Both the position numbers and the translations under genes were made by a program. From the NCBI GenBank assembly GCA_905212345.1, contig CAJMEC010000023.1, forward strand, positions 1-26,133: 26,133 nt of DNA, given 5' to 3'. Of the stretch, positions 1 through 7,583 are shown one piece after another. This DNA is from an uncultured Sutterella sp. GTDB taxonomy: Bacteria; Pseudomonadota; Gammaproteobacteria; Burkholderiales; Burkholderiaceae_F. The notes below the pieces were generated by a model. It saw only the letters and a list, made by a program, of their open reading frames with translations, was not told the origin of the DNA and made no database searches. Numbering within the stretch: position 1 is the stretch's first letter; the number at the start of each line of letters is the position of its first letter.

Positions 1-143
1 GGTAACTTATAATTTTTACTCGTAATTTACTGTCCAAAATTTCCGTACCAGTTCATCTTAACAAAATTCTCTCCTTTGAAAATATTTGTCCTCCAATCCT
101 TCCGTTAAAATAAGCCCGTTAGCGAACTTTTTTGTTTGTCATT

Positions 144-1076
144 ATGAAGCGGCTTTTAAATATCGGATCCATCAATATCGACTACGTTTATCGTGTTCCT
201 CATTTTTTGCGGGCAGGCGAAACACTTGAGGCCGCTCACCGAGACATTTTCATGGGAGGAAAAGGTCTTAATCAAAGCATAGCGGCAGCCAGAAGCGGCC
301 TAGCGGTTACGCACCTCGGTGTGATAGGCCGTGACGGGCAATTTTTATCCGACTTCATGAAAGAGTCGGGAATAGACACCCATTTTCTCACGATTGATGA
401 AACGAGCCCGAGCGGCCATACAGTCATTCAGGTCACCCCGGACGGCGAAAACGCCATCTTATATTTTGCGGGCACCAATCACGCCATTGATAAAGAGGTC
501 ATACTAAAGGCCTTTACGAGCTTAGACGAAGGAGATTTTGTCTTATTGCAAAATGAAGTCAACAACGTCGGTTTTGCTCTAGAAAATGCCAAAAAGCAAA
601 ATCTTCATACAATCTTTAATCCCGCCCCCTATTCCCCCGAGGTACTTAACTACCCGCTTCATTTAGTTGACGCGCTTATTGTCAATGAAACCGAAGCTCA
701 AGGAATCCTGGGAACAAATAGCGACAATGAAGCGTTTTTACTGAATGAATTAAGAAAGCATTTCCCTCAGGCGCTCTTATTTTTAACCCTGGGACCCAAG
801 GGAATGATTTGTGATTTGCCTGTTGAGGGCGGCCTTCGACTATCTTTTAATGCTTTCCGCGTAAACGCTGTTGACACAACCGGTGCGGGTGATACTTTTG
901 TCGGTTACGCGATGAAAGCCATCATGGCGTATTTGACGCAACAGGATATCGAAAAATTTAAAGCTCTTATTGAAGAAGCTATGCTTGCCGCAGCCATTAG
1001 CGTGACGAGATGTGGAGCCGTACCGTCTATTCCGCATTTTGAAGAAGTCATTCAATTTAAAGAAATGAAGGTCTAA
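144..1076 (+). CDS. rbsK: PfkB-family sugar kinase, ribokinase-like
   Basis: Likely phosphorylates ribose (ATP-dependent, cytosolic), feeding ribose into the pentose phosphate pathway. The N-terminal MKRLLNIGSINIDYVYRVPH and the GGKGLNQSIAAARSG substrate-binding motif (around residue 40) are typical of ribokinases. The C-terminal signature DTTGAGDTFVG carries the catalytic base Asp and the anion hole. The length (310 residues) is normal for the family. An in-frame TTG at 132 would add four residues (MFVI), but the protein starts naturally at the ATG at 144; neither has a good Shine-Dalgarno. The nucleoside hydrolase begins 2 bp after the stop, so ribose released by that enzyme is the obvious substrate. 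A different PfkB sugar or nucleoside substrate cannot be excluded. Confidence 0.88.
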   Translation: MKRLLNIGSINIDYVYRVPHFLRAGETLEAAHRDIFMGGKGLNQSIAAARSGLAVTHLGVIGRDGQFLSDFMKESGIDTHFLTIDETSPSGHTVIQVTPDGENAILYFAGTNHAIDKEVILKAFTSLDEGDFVLLQNEVNNVGFALENAKKQNLHTIFNPAPYSPEVLNYPLHLVDALIVNETEAQGILGTNSDNEAFLLNELRKHFPQALLFLTLGPKGMICDLPVEGGLRLSFNAFRVNAVDTTGAGDTFVGYAMKAIMAYLTQQDIEKFKALIEEAMLAAAISVTRCGAVPSIPHFEEVIQFKEMKV

Positions 1077-1078
1077 CC

Positions 1079-2017
1079 ATGCAGAAAAAGAAAATTATCA
1101 TTGACTGTGACCCGGGTTACGATGACGCCGTAGCCATTTTGCTTGCTGCAGGCAACCCTTTAATCGACGTTCTAGCCATTACCACAGTGGCCGGCAATCA
1201 AACTCTTGAAAAAGTCACCCGCAATGCTCTTCGCATCGCCAAGTTAGCTCATTTGGATCACGTCCCGATAGCTGCGGGCGCGGCTCGCCCCCTTTTACGT
1301 GACCAAATTGTCGTTGCCGCCAACATCCATGGTGAATCAGGCTTAGATGGAACGACTTTGCCCGAAGCGGACTATCGAGTGGATTGCCGTCACGCGGCCG
1401 AGCTCATTGTCGAGACCATCATGGCCGAACCGGAAAAAAGCGTTACTTTGGTGCCGATCGGACCGCTTACCAACATTGCATTGGCCGCTCGACTTGAACC
1501 GAAAATCGTTGACCGTGTCAAAGAAGTCGTTTTGATGGGCGGAGGCTTTCATATCGGCAACGTTAAACCCATGGCGGAATTTAACATTGAAAATGATCCG
1601 GAAGCGGCCCATATTGTTTTCGAGGAAAAATGGCCGATTGTCATGGTCGGTTTGGATCTGACGTATCAAGCCTTGGCGACGGCAGCTGTGAAAAAAGAAA
1701 TTGCCGGCACTGATTCGCAAGCGGCTCGTTTTCTTACTCAAGTGTTGACTCGCTTTTCCGAAAATTACAAACGCTCCAAAGGTTTTGACGAACCGCCGGT
1801 TCACGATCCCTGTGCCGTTGCCTACGTTATTGATCCGATGGTTATGCAAACACGAAAAGCCGTCGTGCACGTGGAATGCTGGGGCCGGTATTCAAACGGA
1901 ATGACCGTTACTGATCTCAGAAGACCCGCTCCCGAGGATTGCCATACGTCGGTAGCCGTCAAGCTTGATCAAACTCGCTTCTGGAATCTCATCACCGATG
2001 CGGTGAAAAACCTTTAG
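1079..2017 (+). CDS. Ribonucleoside hydrolase (IunH/Rih family)
   Basis: Hydrolyses the N-glycosidic bond of ribonucleosides to free base and ribose in the cytosol. The Ca2+-binding signature DCDPGYDDA lies at residues 9-17. NIHGESGLDG, TLVPIGPLTNIALA, VVLMGGG, AEFNIENDPEAA and a late VHDPCAVAY metal-ligand motif follow in family order. The 312-residue length is normal. The remembered E. coli RihA/RihB (pyrimidine-preferring) proteins are the closest match by eye, but base preference cannot be read from the sequence. It starts 2 bp after the ribokinase gene, with a GAAGG Shine-Dalgarno inside the end of that gene, so the two are almost certainly co-transcribed and work in series: nucleoside to ribose to ribose-5-phosphate. 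Confidence 0.93.
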   Translation: MQKKKIIIDCDPGYDDAVAILLAAGNPLIDVLAITTVAGNQTLEKVTRNALRIAKLAHLDHVPIAAGAARPLLRDQIVVAANIHGESGLDGTTLPEADYRVDCRHAAELIVETIMAEPEKSVTLVPIGPLTNIALAARLEPKIVDRVKEVVLMGGGFHIGNVKPMAEFNIENDPEAAHIVFEEKWPIVMVGLDLTYQALATAAVKKEIAGTDSQAARFLTQVLTRFSENYKRSKGFDEPPVHDPCAVAYVIDPMVMQTRKAVVHVECWGRYSNGMTVTDLRRPAPEDCHTSVAVKLDQTRFWNLITDAVKNL

Positions 2018-2024
2018 TTTTCCT

Positions 2025-2423
2025 ATGGATGAGCTTAAACCAACTGTTCATGCCGAAAGGCTTGAAGCCGGCGCTTTAAAGCGAGAAGCGAAATTACTCA
2101 CGGCAATGGTTAAGGACTATTGCCAACGTCACCACGGAAGCGAAGTGTTATGTGACGACTGCAAACAATTTCTCGTGTATGCATTAACGCGTCTGGCTTG
2201 CTGTCCCTTTGGTCAGAAAAAACCAACTTGCTTTAAATGCACAATCCACTGCTATCGAGCCGAACAAAAAGACAGAGCTCGGGTCATTATGCGAGAAGAA
2301 GGACCGAGGATGCTATGGCGTCATCCGATTCTCACTGCCGAACACCTCATTAAAAATATGAAAAATGCCCCTGACAAGCCCCGCAATCCCAAAGCTCGGC
2401 GCGTTCGAGTAAAAGCCGACTAA
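2025..2423 (+). CDS. ygbA: YgbA-family protein (nitrous oxide-stimulated promoter family)
   Basis: A cysteine-rich protein of 132 residues. The motifs LCDDC, RLACCPFG, KPTCFKCTIHCYRAEQ and PRMLWRHPIL match what I recall of E. coli YgbA (Pfam YgbA_NO). In enterobacteria this gene is induced by nitric oxide or reactive nitrogen stress; its biochemical role is unclear to me. The eight or so cysteines in CxxC-like pairs suggest metal or Fe-S binding (inference). It follows the nucleoside hydrolase by 7 bp and precedes a nitroreductase by 14 bp, so it sits inside the same operon. The start ATG at 2025 has no good Shine-Dalgarno, which fits translational coupling to the gene before it. Confidence 0.82.
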   Translation: MDELKPTVHAERLEAGALKREAKLLTAMVKDYCQRHHGSEVLCDDCKQFLVYALTRLACCPFGQKKPTCFKCTIHCYRAEQKDRARVIMREEGPRMLWRHPILTAEHLIKNMKNAPDKPRNPKARRVRVKAD

Positions 2424-2437
2424 GAAGGAAGGTCAAA

Positions 2438-3376
2438 ATGCCTGTTAAAGCGAAATTTAAAAACTCAATTGAAAATCTGAAGTCCGAATTAAAAGAACGA
2501 CAAGAACGACTTATTAAAGACTGGGAAAGTGCCAAACGTGATTTAAAGGCCAGACAAAAACTCTTCACTCGGGAAATCAAAACGAAGCAGGATGAATTTT
2601 TTCTGGAGTGGGACGATGTGCAGGAACGCTCAAGGGAAAAACTGGATCAGTGGCTTGATCGCTTTGAGATTGACGAACTGCAGGCAATGCTCGATCGCTA
2701 CAAAGAAGAAAATGAGCCATTGGAAACGATCGGTGAAAATGATGTTTTAAGGCAACTGCCCTCGCCTCGAAAATTAGAAATGACCCTTCAGGAGGCATTA
2801 GAAAAACGCCGTTCGAGCAGAGATTTTTCCGGCGAACCCATCGCCGAAGAAATGGTCGCGGCACTGTTGTGGGCTGCAAACGGTATTAATCGAAAAAATT
2901 TCAAACGGACAACTCCGTCAGCTTTGAATTGGCAAGATGTCAGTGTCTACGTTGTGCAGGCAAACGGCATATGGAAATACCTTCCCAAGCGTCATGCCCT
3001 GCTTTTTATTGAAGGCAAAGACCAACGGGAACACTTCGGTGAAATAAAAACTTGGATGAAGTTGGCCAGCCAACATTTGGTTTTTGTTTCAGATGCGAGA
3101 AAAACGGAGACCTTTACAACAAAACTCCTTGATAAAACATTTAAAGTCGATTTTTCTCAAGGCGAGCTCAATGAAAGAGCGCGCGCGATCAATGTCGGTG
3201 TTAAGGTACAGGCGGTTTATTTAGCCGCGGTGGCCATGGGGCTGGGTTGTACCTGCCGATTATTAGTGGATGATCAAAAAGCAAGGGAACTGATGAAATT
3301 AGCTCCGGACGAAAAAATAATGGCAATTTGCTCGGTCGGAGAACATCCGGCTTCCATTTTTGATCATGTAATTTGA
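2438..3376 (+). CDS. Nitroreductase-family protein with N-terminal coiled coil
   Basis: Probable FMN-dependent oxidoreductase of the nitroreductase superfamily. The C-terminal two thirds begin with a typical LEKRRSSRDFSGEPI FMN-phosphate-binding motif (about residues 120-135). A LLWAANGINR helix, a middle segment and the closing VQAVYLAAVAMGLGCTCR follow, where SagB/thiazole-type nitroreductases have AGxxAQNLxLxAxxLGLG. The first 100 residues are quite different: a highly charged, heptad-like helix (KNSIENLKSELKERQERL onward) that should form a coiled coil. That extension is unusual for a nitroreductase of this size and may mediate oligomerisation or a partner interaction. The Shine-Dalgarno is AGAAGGA before the ATG. 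It ends the nucleoside/YgbA operon, and its stop codon overlaps the -35 box of the next tRNA gene. Substrate unknown. Confidence 0.85.
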   Translation: MPVKAKFKNSIENLKSELKERQERLIKDWESAKRDLKARQKLFTREIKTKQDEFFLEWDDVQERSREKLDQWLDRFEIDELQAMLDRYKEENEPLETIGENDVLRQLPSPRKLEMTLQEALEKRRSSRDFSGEPIAEEMVAALLWAANGINRKNFKRTTPSALNWQDVSVYVVQANGIWKYLPKRHALLFIEGKDQREHFGEIKTWMKLASQHLVFVSDARKTETFTTKLLDKTFKVDFSQGELNERARAINVGVKVQAVYLAAVAMGLGCTCRLLVDDQKARELMKLAPDEKIMAICSVGEHPASIFDHVI

Positions 3377-3401
3377 CAAAAAGGGAATAGCTGCGTAATA
3401 T
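3373..3401 (+). promoter_or_regulatory. Sigma70 promoter of tRNA-Arg(ACG), copy 1
   Basis: A consensus -35 TTGACA (3373-3378), a 17-bp spacer and -10 TAATAT (3396-3401) lie 11 bp before the tRNA. The -35 overlaps the stop codon of the nitroreductase gene. Confidence 0.75.
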
Positions 3402-3412
3402 TACGTCCTCAC

Positions 3413-3489
3413 GCGCCGGTAGCTCAGTTGGATAGAGTACCTGGCTACGAACCAGGGGGTCGCGGGTTCGAATCCTACCCGGCGCACCA
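3413..3489 (+). tRNA. tRNA-Arg(ACG)
   Basis: A 77-nt cloverleaf with encoded CCA. The acceptor arms GCGCCGG/CCGGCGC pair perfectly. The D stem is GCTC/GAGT. The anticodon stem CCTGG/CCAGG closes the loop CTACGAA, giving anticodon ACG (wobble inosine, reads CGU/CGC/CGA). The T arm GCGGGTTCGAATCCTAC is also clear. An identical copy lies at 11353-11429. Confidence 0.97.
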
Positions 3490-3497
3490 AATTTCGT

Positions 3498-3530
3498 AAG
3501 GGGGAGTTCAATAACTCCCCCTTATTTTTT
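3498..3530 (+). terminator. Rho-independent terminator after tRNA-Arg copy 1
   Basis: A perfect 11-bp stem AAGGGGGAGTT / AACTCCCCCTT with a CAAT loop is followed by TATTTTTT. It is well placed to end tRNA transcription. Confidence 0.93.
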
Positions 3531-3599
3531 GCATACAAACGGATCGCGATCCTATAATCGCCTCCACGATTTAACCTACTGATCTTAAGGATTTTTGCC

Positions 3600-3953
3600 A
3601 TGTTGTCGCATTTGCCTGTTCCGGTTGTGACTATCGGACTTTTGCTGTGCTCCAACCTATTTATGACTTTTGCTTGGTACGGACATCTTCGTTTCCCCAA
3701 AGTCACTCTCTGGCACATTGTCATTATCAGCTGGCTCATTGCTTTTTTTGAATACTGTTTTCAAGTGCCGGCCAATCGCATAGGCTACGGCTACTTCAGT
3801 GCCGCGGAGCTTAAAACCATCCAGGAGATCATTTCGCTGACGATTTTCATGGGCTTTTCTGTTCTCTATTTGGGTGAACCGCTCAAGTGGAACTACATAC
3901 TGGGCTTTGCCCTGATCGTCGCGGCGGCGTTCATCATATTCCATGAGTGGTAG
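3600..3953 (+). CDS. DUF486 / DMT-superfamily small membrane protein
   Basis: A 117-residue inner-membrane protein with four hydrophobic segments (roughly residues 6-26, 37-52, 73-92, 96-114). The motifs TFAWYGHLRF, IAFFEYCFQVPANRIGYG, QEIISLTIF and GEPLKWNYILGFALI are characteristic of the DUF486 family (DMT_6), which belongs to the drug/metabolite transporter clan. Proteins with four helices of this kind usually act as dimers; the transported substrate is not known. It is a single-gene unit with terminators on both sides (3498-3530 and 3976-4016). The start ATG at 3600 follows AAGGATTTTTGCC. Confidence 0.9.
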   Translation: MLSHLPVPVVTIGLLLCSNLFMTFAWYGHLRFPKVTLWHIVIISWLIAFFEYCFQVPANRIGYGYFSAAELKTIQEIISLTIFMGFSVLYLGEPLKWNYILGFALIVAAAFIIFHEW

Positions 3954-3975
3954 CAGATTTTTTTAAATTTCATCC

Positions 3976-4016
3976 AAACGGCCATTAGCAAAAACACTAA
4001 CGGCCGTTTCTTTTTT
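3976..4016 (+). terminator. Rho-independent terminator after the DUF486 gene
   Basis: The stem AAACGGCC / GGCCGTTT continues inward as TTAG/CTAA across one mismatch, and is followed by CTTTTTT. Confidence 0.93.
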
Positions 4017-4052
4017 ACTTGCCCTTGGTAATATTGCTTAGATATTTTTCAG

Positions 4053-4073
4053 AGCCCGCCCAACGGGCTTTTT
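4053..4073 (+). terminator. Short GC hairpin plus T run in the leader of the C69 dipeptidase gene
   Basis: AGCCCG (4053-4058) pairs with CGGGCT (4064-4069) and runs into TTTTT. It sits 38 bp before the dipeptidase ATG with no gene between it and the previous terminator. It could be a back-up terminator or, if the dipeptidase promoter lies upstream, an attenuator in its leader. The sequence alone does not decide. Confidence 0.5.
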
Positions 4074-4110
4074 CAACCCTCTAGACGTACACCCGAAAGG
4101 AGAACCATTC

Positions 4111-5862
4111 ATGTGTACCACCGTTATTGTCGGTAAAGCCGTTTCAAAAACCGGCCGAGTTATTGTCGGTCACAACGAGGATGCGGGCGGCCGCGTTTTC
4201 CATCAGCAGTTCTATGTGCCAGGCGGCAAGCACGCCGATAGTGATTTGCTCGTCGCAGAACCTGGCCGTGCCAAAGTTCCCCAAGCAGCAGAAACGCTTG
4301 CCACCTATTGGTCCAATATGTTGCAAATTGACGGTTCTTCCTTTGACCAAGGGTATGCGAACGAAGCCGGTTTAGTTATCTGCTCCAACGGCGGTGGTTC
4401 TTCCTTTGATGGCGATGATCCCGATGAAGCCGCCCTCGGTTTGAAAGACGGTGGCGTCGGTTTCCTGCTTCGCCGCATTATGGCAGAACGCGCCAAAACT
4501 GCCCGTGAAGCCATGGAAATTGCCGCCAAACTTCTGGATGAATACGGCTATTTCGGCTCTGCCCGAAACTATACCGTTGCCGATAAAAATGAAGCCTGGT
4601 GCTTAAACGTTGTCAAGGGCCACCATTACGTTGCCAAGCGCATTCCCGATGACAAGGTTATGTTGATTTCCAATATGCTTGCCATCCGCCACGTTGACAT
4701 CAATGACCATGAAAACGTCATCGCTCCGGCCGACTTGATTGAATATGCCATTAAAAAAGGCCGCTATACCCCGAAGGTGCCTGGTGACTACAGTGACTTT
4801 GACTTCGCCATGGCTTATCAAAGCGATGAAAACCGCCACGCGCCGACAAAATCCGTCCGCATGCGCCTGGGCTGGTGGGCTATTACCGGAAATTACTACG
4901 GTGATGAATTGCATTACCCGGAATTGCTTTCTCCGGCTCACGCCATGGGTGTCGAAGATGTTCGCGATGTCCTGGGGCTCACCTGCTATGAATCCTACGC
5001 GATGCGAGGAGACGGCAAAGAAGACGCGTTCCACGTTTCCGCCCGTGACATTTCCCGTTCTCAAACACGTGAATCATGGGTTATGGATTTAGCCGAAGAT
5101 CCGCTTTACAACACAATGTGGCGCTGCTCGAGCTATCAGGATACCGGCGTTTATATTCCCTGGTTCCCAATGTCGGGCATTATCCCTGAAGGCTATCAGT
5201 GGATGAGCATTGAACAGGCGAGAAAGAATCACTTCCATCTTGAACCCCATTATTTGGACTACGATCTGGATAAGAGTTTCTTTATCTACGCCACGGTCGG
5301 TGAATTGACGAACTTTAACCGTGGTCTTTTGCCCGGCATCGTACGTGCTAAGAAGCAGTTCACAGAAAAACTTCAAAGTGATTATGAAGCCGCAGTGGCT
5401 CATGCAAAAACGCTTTCCCGTGAACAAGCCAAACAATATCTTGGGGAATTTACAGCCAAAGAATGCGCTCAAGCTGATGAAAAATGGGAAACCATGCTCA
5501 AGCAAATAAGCCTTCACACAATCAGTGTTGAAGCTGAAGCGGTAAGCATCAGCCAAGAGCATGAAGTGGAAGTTGTCCTTTATGGTAGCGCCGATTTCGA
5601 CGTGACGGGTCTGGATATGGAAACGGTCTATTGGAGTCTGGGCTTTACAGGAAAGAAAGAATCTGTCAATGCGCCGGCGCGTCCGATCAAACACCGCTTC
5701 GAAGATGTTGACGGTGATGGCTTTACCGATTGCGTTCTGACTTTTAACGCCCATGAGGTCGCACAGTTTGCCATCGCCGGCACAGTAACCGATACGTACC
5801 TCCGTGGTCTTTGTAACTGCATCCGCTTTGTGGCAATGGATACGGTCAAGTTTGTCGACTAA
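4111..5862 (+). CDS. C69-family dipeptidase (PepD-like)
   Basis: An N-terminal-nucleophile peptidase that cleaves dipeptides. The protein opens MCTTVIVGK...GHNEDAGGR: in this family the initiator Met (or a propeptide) is removed so that Cys2 becomes the catalytic nucleophile, and the xNED motif follows around residue 28. There is no signal peptide, so it should be cytosolic. The length of 583 residues is longer than lactobacillal PepD (about 470). The extra C-terminal portion (after about residue 480: VEAEAVSISQEHEVEVVLY onward) looks like an added beta-rich domain. The Shine-Dalgarno AAAGGAGAA lies 8 bp before the ATG. It is monocistronic, with a strong terminator after the stop. With peptidase T nearby it points to peptide use as a carbon and nitrogen source. 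Confidence 0.92.
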   Translation: MCTTVIVGKAVSKTGRVIVGHNEDAGGRVFHQQFYVPGGKHADSDLLVAEPGRAKVPQAAETLATYWSNMLQIDGSSFDQGYANEAGLVICSNGGGSSFDGDDPDEAALGLKDGGVGFLLRRIMAERAKTAREAMEIAAKLLDEYGYFGSARNYTVADKNEAWCLNVVKGHHYVAKRIPDDKVMLISNMLAIRHVDINDHENVIAPADLIEYAIKKGRYTPKVPGDYSDFDFAMAYQSDENRHAPTKSVRMRLGWWAITGNYYGDELHYPELLSPAHAMGVEDVRDVLGLTCYESYAMRGDGKEDAFHVSARDISRSQTRESWVMDLAEDPLYNTMWRCSSYQDTGVYIPWFPMSGIIPEGYQWMSIEQARKNHFHLEPHYLDYDLDKSFFIYATVGELTNFNRGLLPGIVRAKKQFTEKLQSDYEAAVAHAKTLSREQAKQYLGEFTAKECAQADEKWETMLKQISLHTISVEAEAVSISQEHEVEVVLYGSADFDVTGLDMETVYWSLGFTGKKESVNAPARPIKHRFEDVDGDGFTDCVLTFNAHEVAQFAIAGTVTDTYLRGLCNCIRFVAMDTVKFVD

Positions 5863-5886
5863 AACTTAAACGTTCACTTTACTTTT

Positions 5887-5913
5887 TCGGGCCGCACGCG
5901 GCCCGATTTTTTT
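5887..5913 (+). terminator. Rho-independent terminator after the C69 dipeptidase gene
   Basis: The 8-bp stem TCGGGCCG / CGGCCCGA with a CACG loop is followed by a run of seven T. Confidence 0.95.
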
Positions 5914-5956
5914 AGGCGTGGATAAAGCCAAACAAATACGCTTAGAGGCCCTTCCT

Positions 5957-6002
5957 GAAAAAAAGAACCGCCCGCTCTTTTGTTGAAAAAGTCAGCGGGC
6001 GG
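5957..6002 (-). terminator. Rho-independent terminator of dcuC (minus strand)
   Basis: CCGCCCGCT (5968-5976) pairs with AGCGGGCGG (5994-6002). On the minus strand the stem is followed by a T-rich tract (complement of 5957-5967). It faces the dipeptidase terminator, closing this convergent pair. Confidence 0.9.
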
Positions 6003-6045
6003 ATGTATTGAAGCGCAAGACATTAATCTTGCGCGGCTTGATGTT

Positions 6046-7311
6046 TTAACTGATAAAGTACAGGAACACCAAGACAGCCGCATTCACAGGAAGCGAGCGT
6101 TTAATCACTTCCAAGGGCGAAACATTGGCGATACCGGCAATAATGATGACACCGGCGGCGATCGGCGAAGACACACGGCCTAAAGTTGCCGAAACGATTG
6201 CCAAGTAACCCAAGTCAGGAATTGTCATGCCGAATTCCGGAGCGTGAGGCGTTACGGCTTCATTGAAAGCGAAGCCGGCGGCGTCACCGGAACCCGTCAT
6301 AATACCCAAAGCCATCGGACCGATAGCGGCACCGAGTTTGGCCACTTCGGAAGAATTCTTCAGGTATTCCACAAACACATCAATCACACCACAGCTACGC
6401 AAACCGGCGGCAAATACACCGGCCGCAATAATCAAACCGATGATGCTGCCGTAGCCATGTCCCATACCGTCGAAGAACTTCTTAATCAATTCCGTGGGAT
6501 TGGAGCGCGTCACGATCATGGTGTAAATGAAACCGAAGAGCATGGCGGTTGCAACGCTCATCTTCACATTCGGGAACCAGAAAGCGATAACGAACAAGAG
6601 AACGACCGGAAGAAGCGGAGCAAAGGCCCAAAGAACATTAGGATGCTCGGGCAATTCAACATTGCTCTTGTGCACGCCTTCGTTTTCAAAACCACCCTTC
6701 TTGAAGTCACCAAAAATGAAACAGGCAACCGTCAGGAAAACAATACAAACGATGGAAATCAAAAGCGTACGGAAACCCGTATAGGTAATGAAATCCATCA
6801 CAGGCCATTCAGCGAGCTTGGCCACGAAACCGTTATGGGAAGAACCCGGAGACCAGAAGGACGGCAGGGTTGAGGCAATCACGGTGGCGGCAGCCATTGC
6901 AGGACGGAAACCGGCGCGAATCATCAACGCCACGATGGTCGGGCCGATGGCGGCGCACATACCGGAAAGAGAGGAGATCGCAAGAGAAGTAATACCCGTA
7001 ACGATCATGCAGCAGGGCAAAAGCAAAATGCCCAATTTATTTAAGGGCTTCGTTAAAAGAGAGACCAAATGCAAGTCACATTTGGTCAAGTTCATCGTCG
7101 CGGCAAAACCCATCGACGAGCAGATCACGATGATCAGCGAGTTGTTGGTCATCGATTTGTCAAATTGCTCAAACGCGGCCATCGGATCCAAAGAAAGGAT
7201 GGTCATGATCAAGCCTGATGTCAAAAGCACCAAGCGTGTTTCATAACGCTTGATCAGCGCCCAGACCGTGCCTACTACCACGATCAAGGCCGCCCACATA
7301 GTCCAAGTCAT
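6046..7311 (-). CDS. dcuC: DcuC-type C4-dicarboxylate carrier
   Basis: An inner-membrane carrier of 421 residues with about 11-12 hydrophobic helices. Recognisable DcuC-like stretches are CSSMGFAATM, a long AISSLSGMCAAIGPT segment, GVFAAGLRSCGVID, GIMTGSGDAAGFAFNEAV, LGRVSSPIAAGVIIIAG and the closing SPLEVIKRSLPV. In anaerobes this family exports succinate or exchanges fumarate/succinate during fumarate respiration. It is somewhat shorter than E. coli DcuC (about 460). The Shine-Dalgarno GGAGAA lies just before the ATG. It is divergent from pepT with a 272-bp shared upstream region that contains the TTGGTGACA repeats. Another DcuC/CitM-clan organic-acid carrier is possible. Confidence 0.85.
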   Translation of the reverse strand: MTWTMWAALIVVVGTVWALIKRYETRLVLLTSGLIMTILSLDPMAAFEQFDKSMTNNSLIIVICSSMGFAATMNLTKCDLHLVSLLTKPLNKLGILLLPCCMIVTGITSLAISSLSGMCAAIGPTIVALMIRAGFRPAMAAATVIASTLPSFWSPGSSHNGFVAKLAEWPVMDFITYTGFRTLLISIVCIVFLTVACFIFGDFKKGGFENEGVHKSNVELPEHPNVLWAFAPLLPVVLLFVIAFWFPNVKMSVATAMLFGFIYTMIVTRSNPTELIKKFFDGMGHGYGSIIGLIIAAGVFAAGLRSCGVIDVFVEYLKNSSEVAKLGAAIGPMALGIMTGSGDAAGFAFNEAVTPHAPEFGMTIPDLGYLAIVSATLGRVSSPIAAGVIIIAGIANVSPLEVIKRSLPVNAAVLVFLYFIS

Positions 7312-7345
7312 GTTGTTCTCCAGAATAAGGGGAAAAAGAGTTTGA

Positions 7346-7381
7346 TTGTCACCAATGAGCTTAAATAGCCTTTGGTGACAA
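7346..7381. promoter_or_regulatory. Inverted repeat upstream of dcuC (operator candidate)
   Basis: A perfect 10-bp inverted repeat TTGTCACCAA (7346-7355) / TTGGTGACAA (7372-7381) has a 16-bp spacer, starting 34 bp before the dcuC ATG. A third TTGGTGAC copy lies at 7550-7557 just before pepT. It could be a protein-binding site or an mRNA leader hairpin. Its minus-strand reading TTGGT-GACA-ATCAA (7342-7355) is also close to an FNR box. Confidence 0.45.
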
Positions 7382-7583
7382 AAATATTGGGCGATTATAG
7401 GTAAAACTATCTAGTCTGAAAAATAGGTTAAAACCCCTAGATTGCACTAAATTTCAATCCAACTTGAGATTAGGCAAAATGCCTTAGTTTTTAATTTAAG
7501 GCAAAAACATTATCCCGATAAAATCATCGACGATTTTGAGCGCGGTTTATTGGTGACGCTCTATTTTTTGAGGTGAACATCCC

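Noticed and set aside
5089..5754. Minus-strand frame of 221 codons inside the C69 dipeptidase gene
   Set aside because: It is a shadow of a gene with strong family motifs; it has no ribosome-binding site and no recognisable domain. The same holds for long antisense frames in the nucleoside hydrolase, pepT, dcuC and rubrerythrin genes.
7342..7355. FNR site activating dcuC
   Set aside because: TTGGT-GACA-ATCAA is a good match by sequence, but it lies only 31-44 bp before the start codon. A class II activator position would put the transcription start inside the gene. Kept only as a note.
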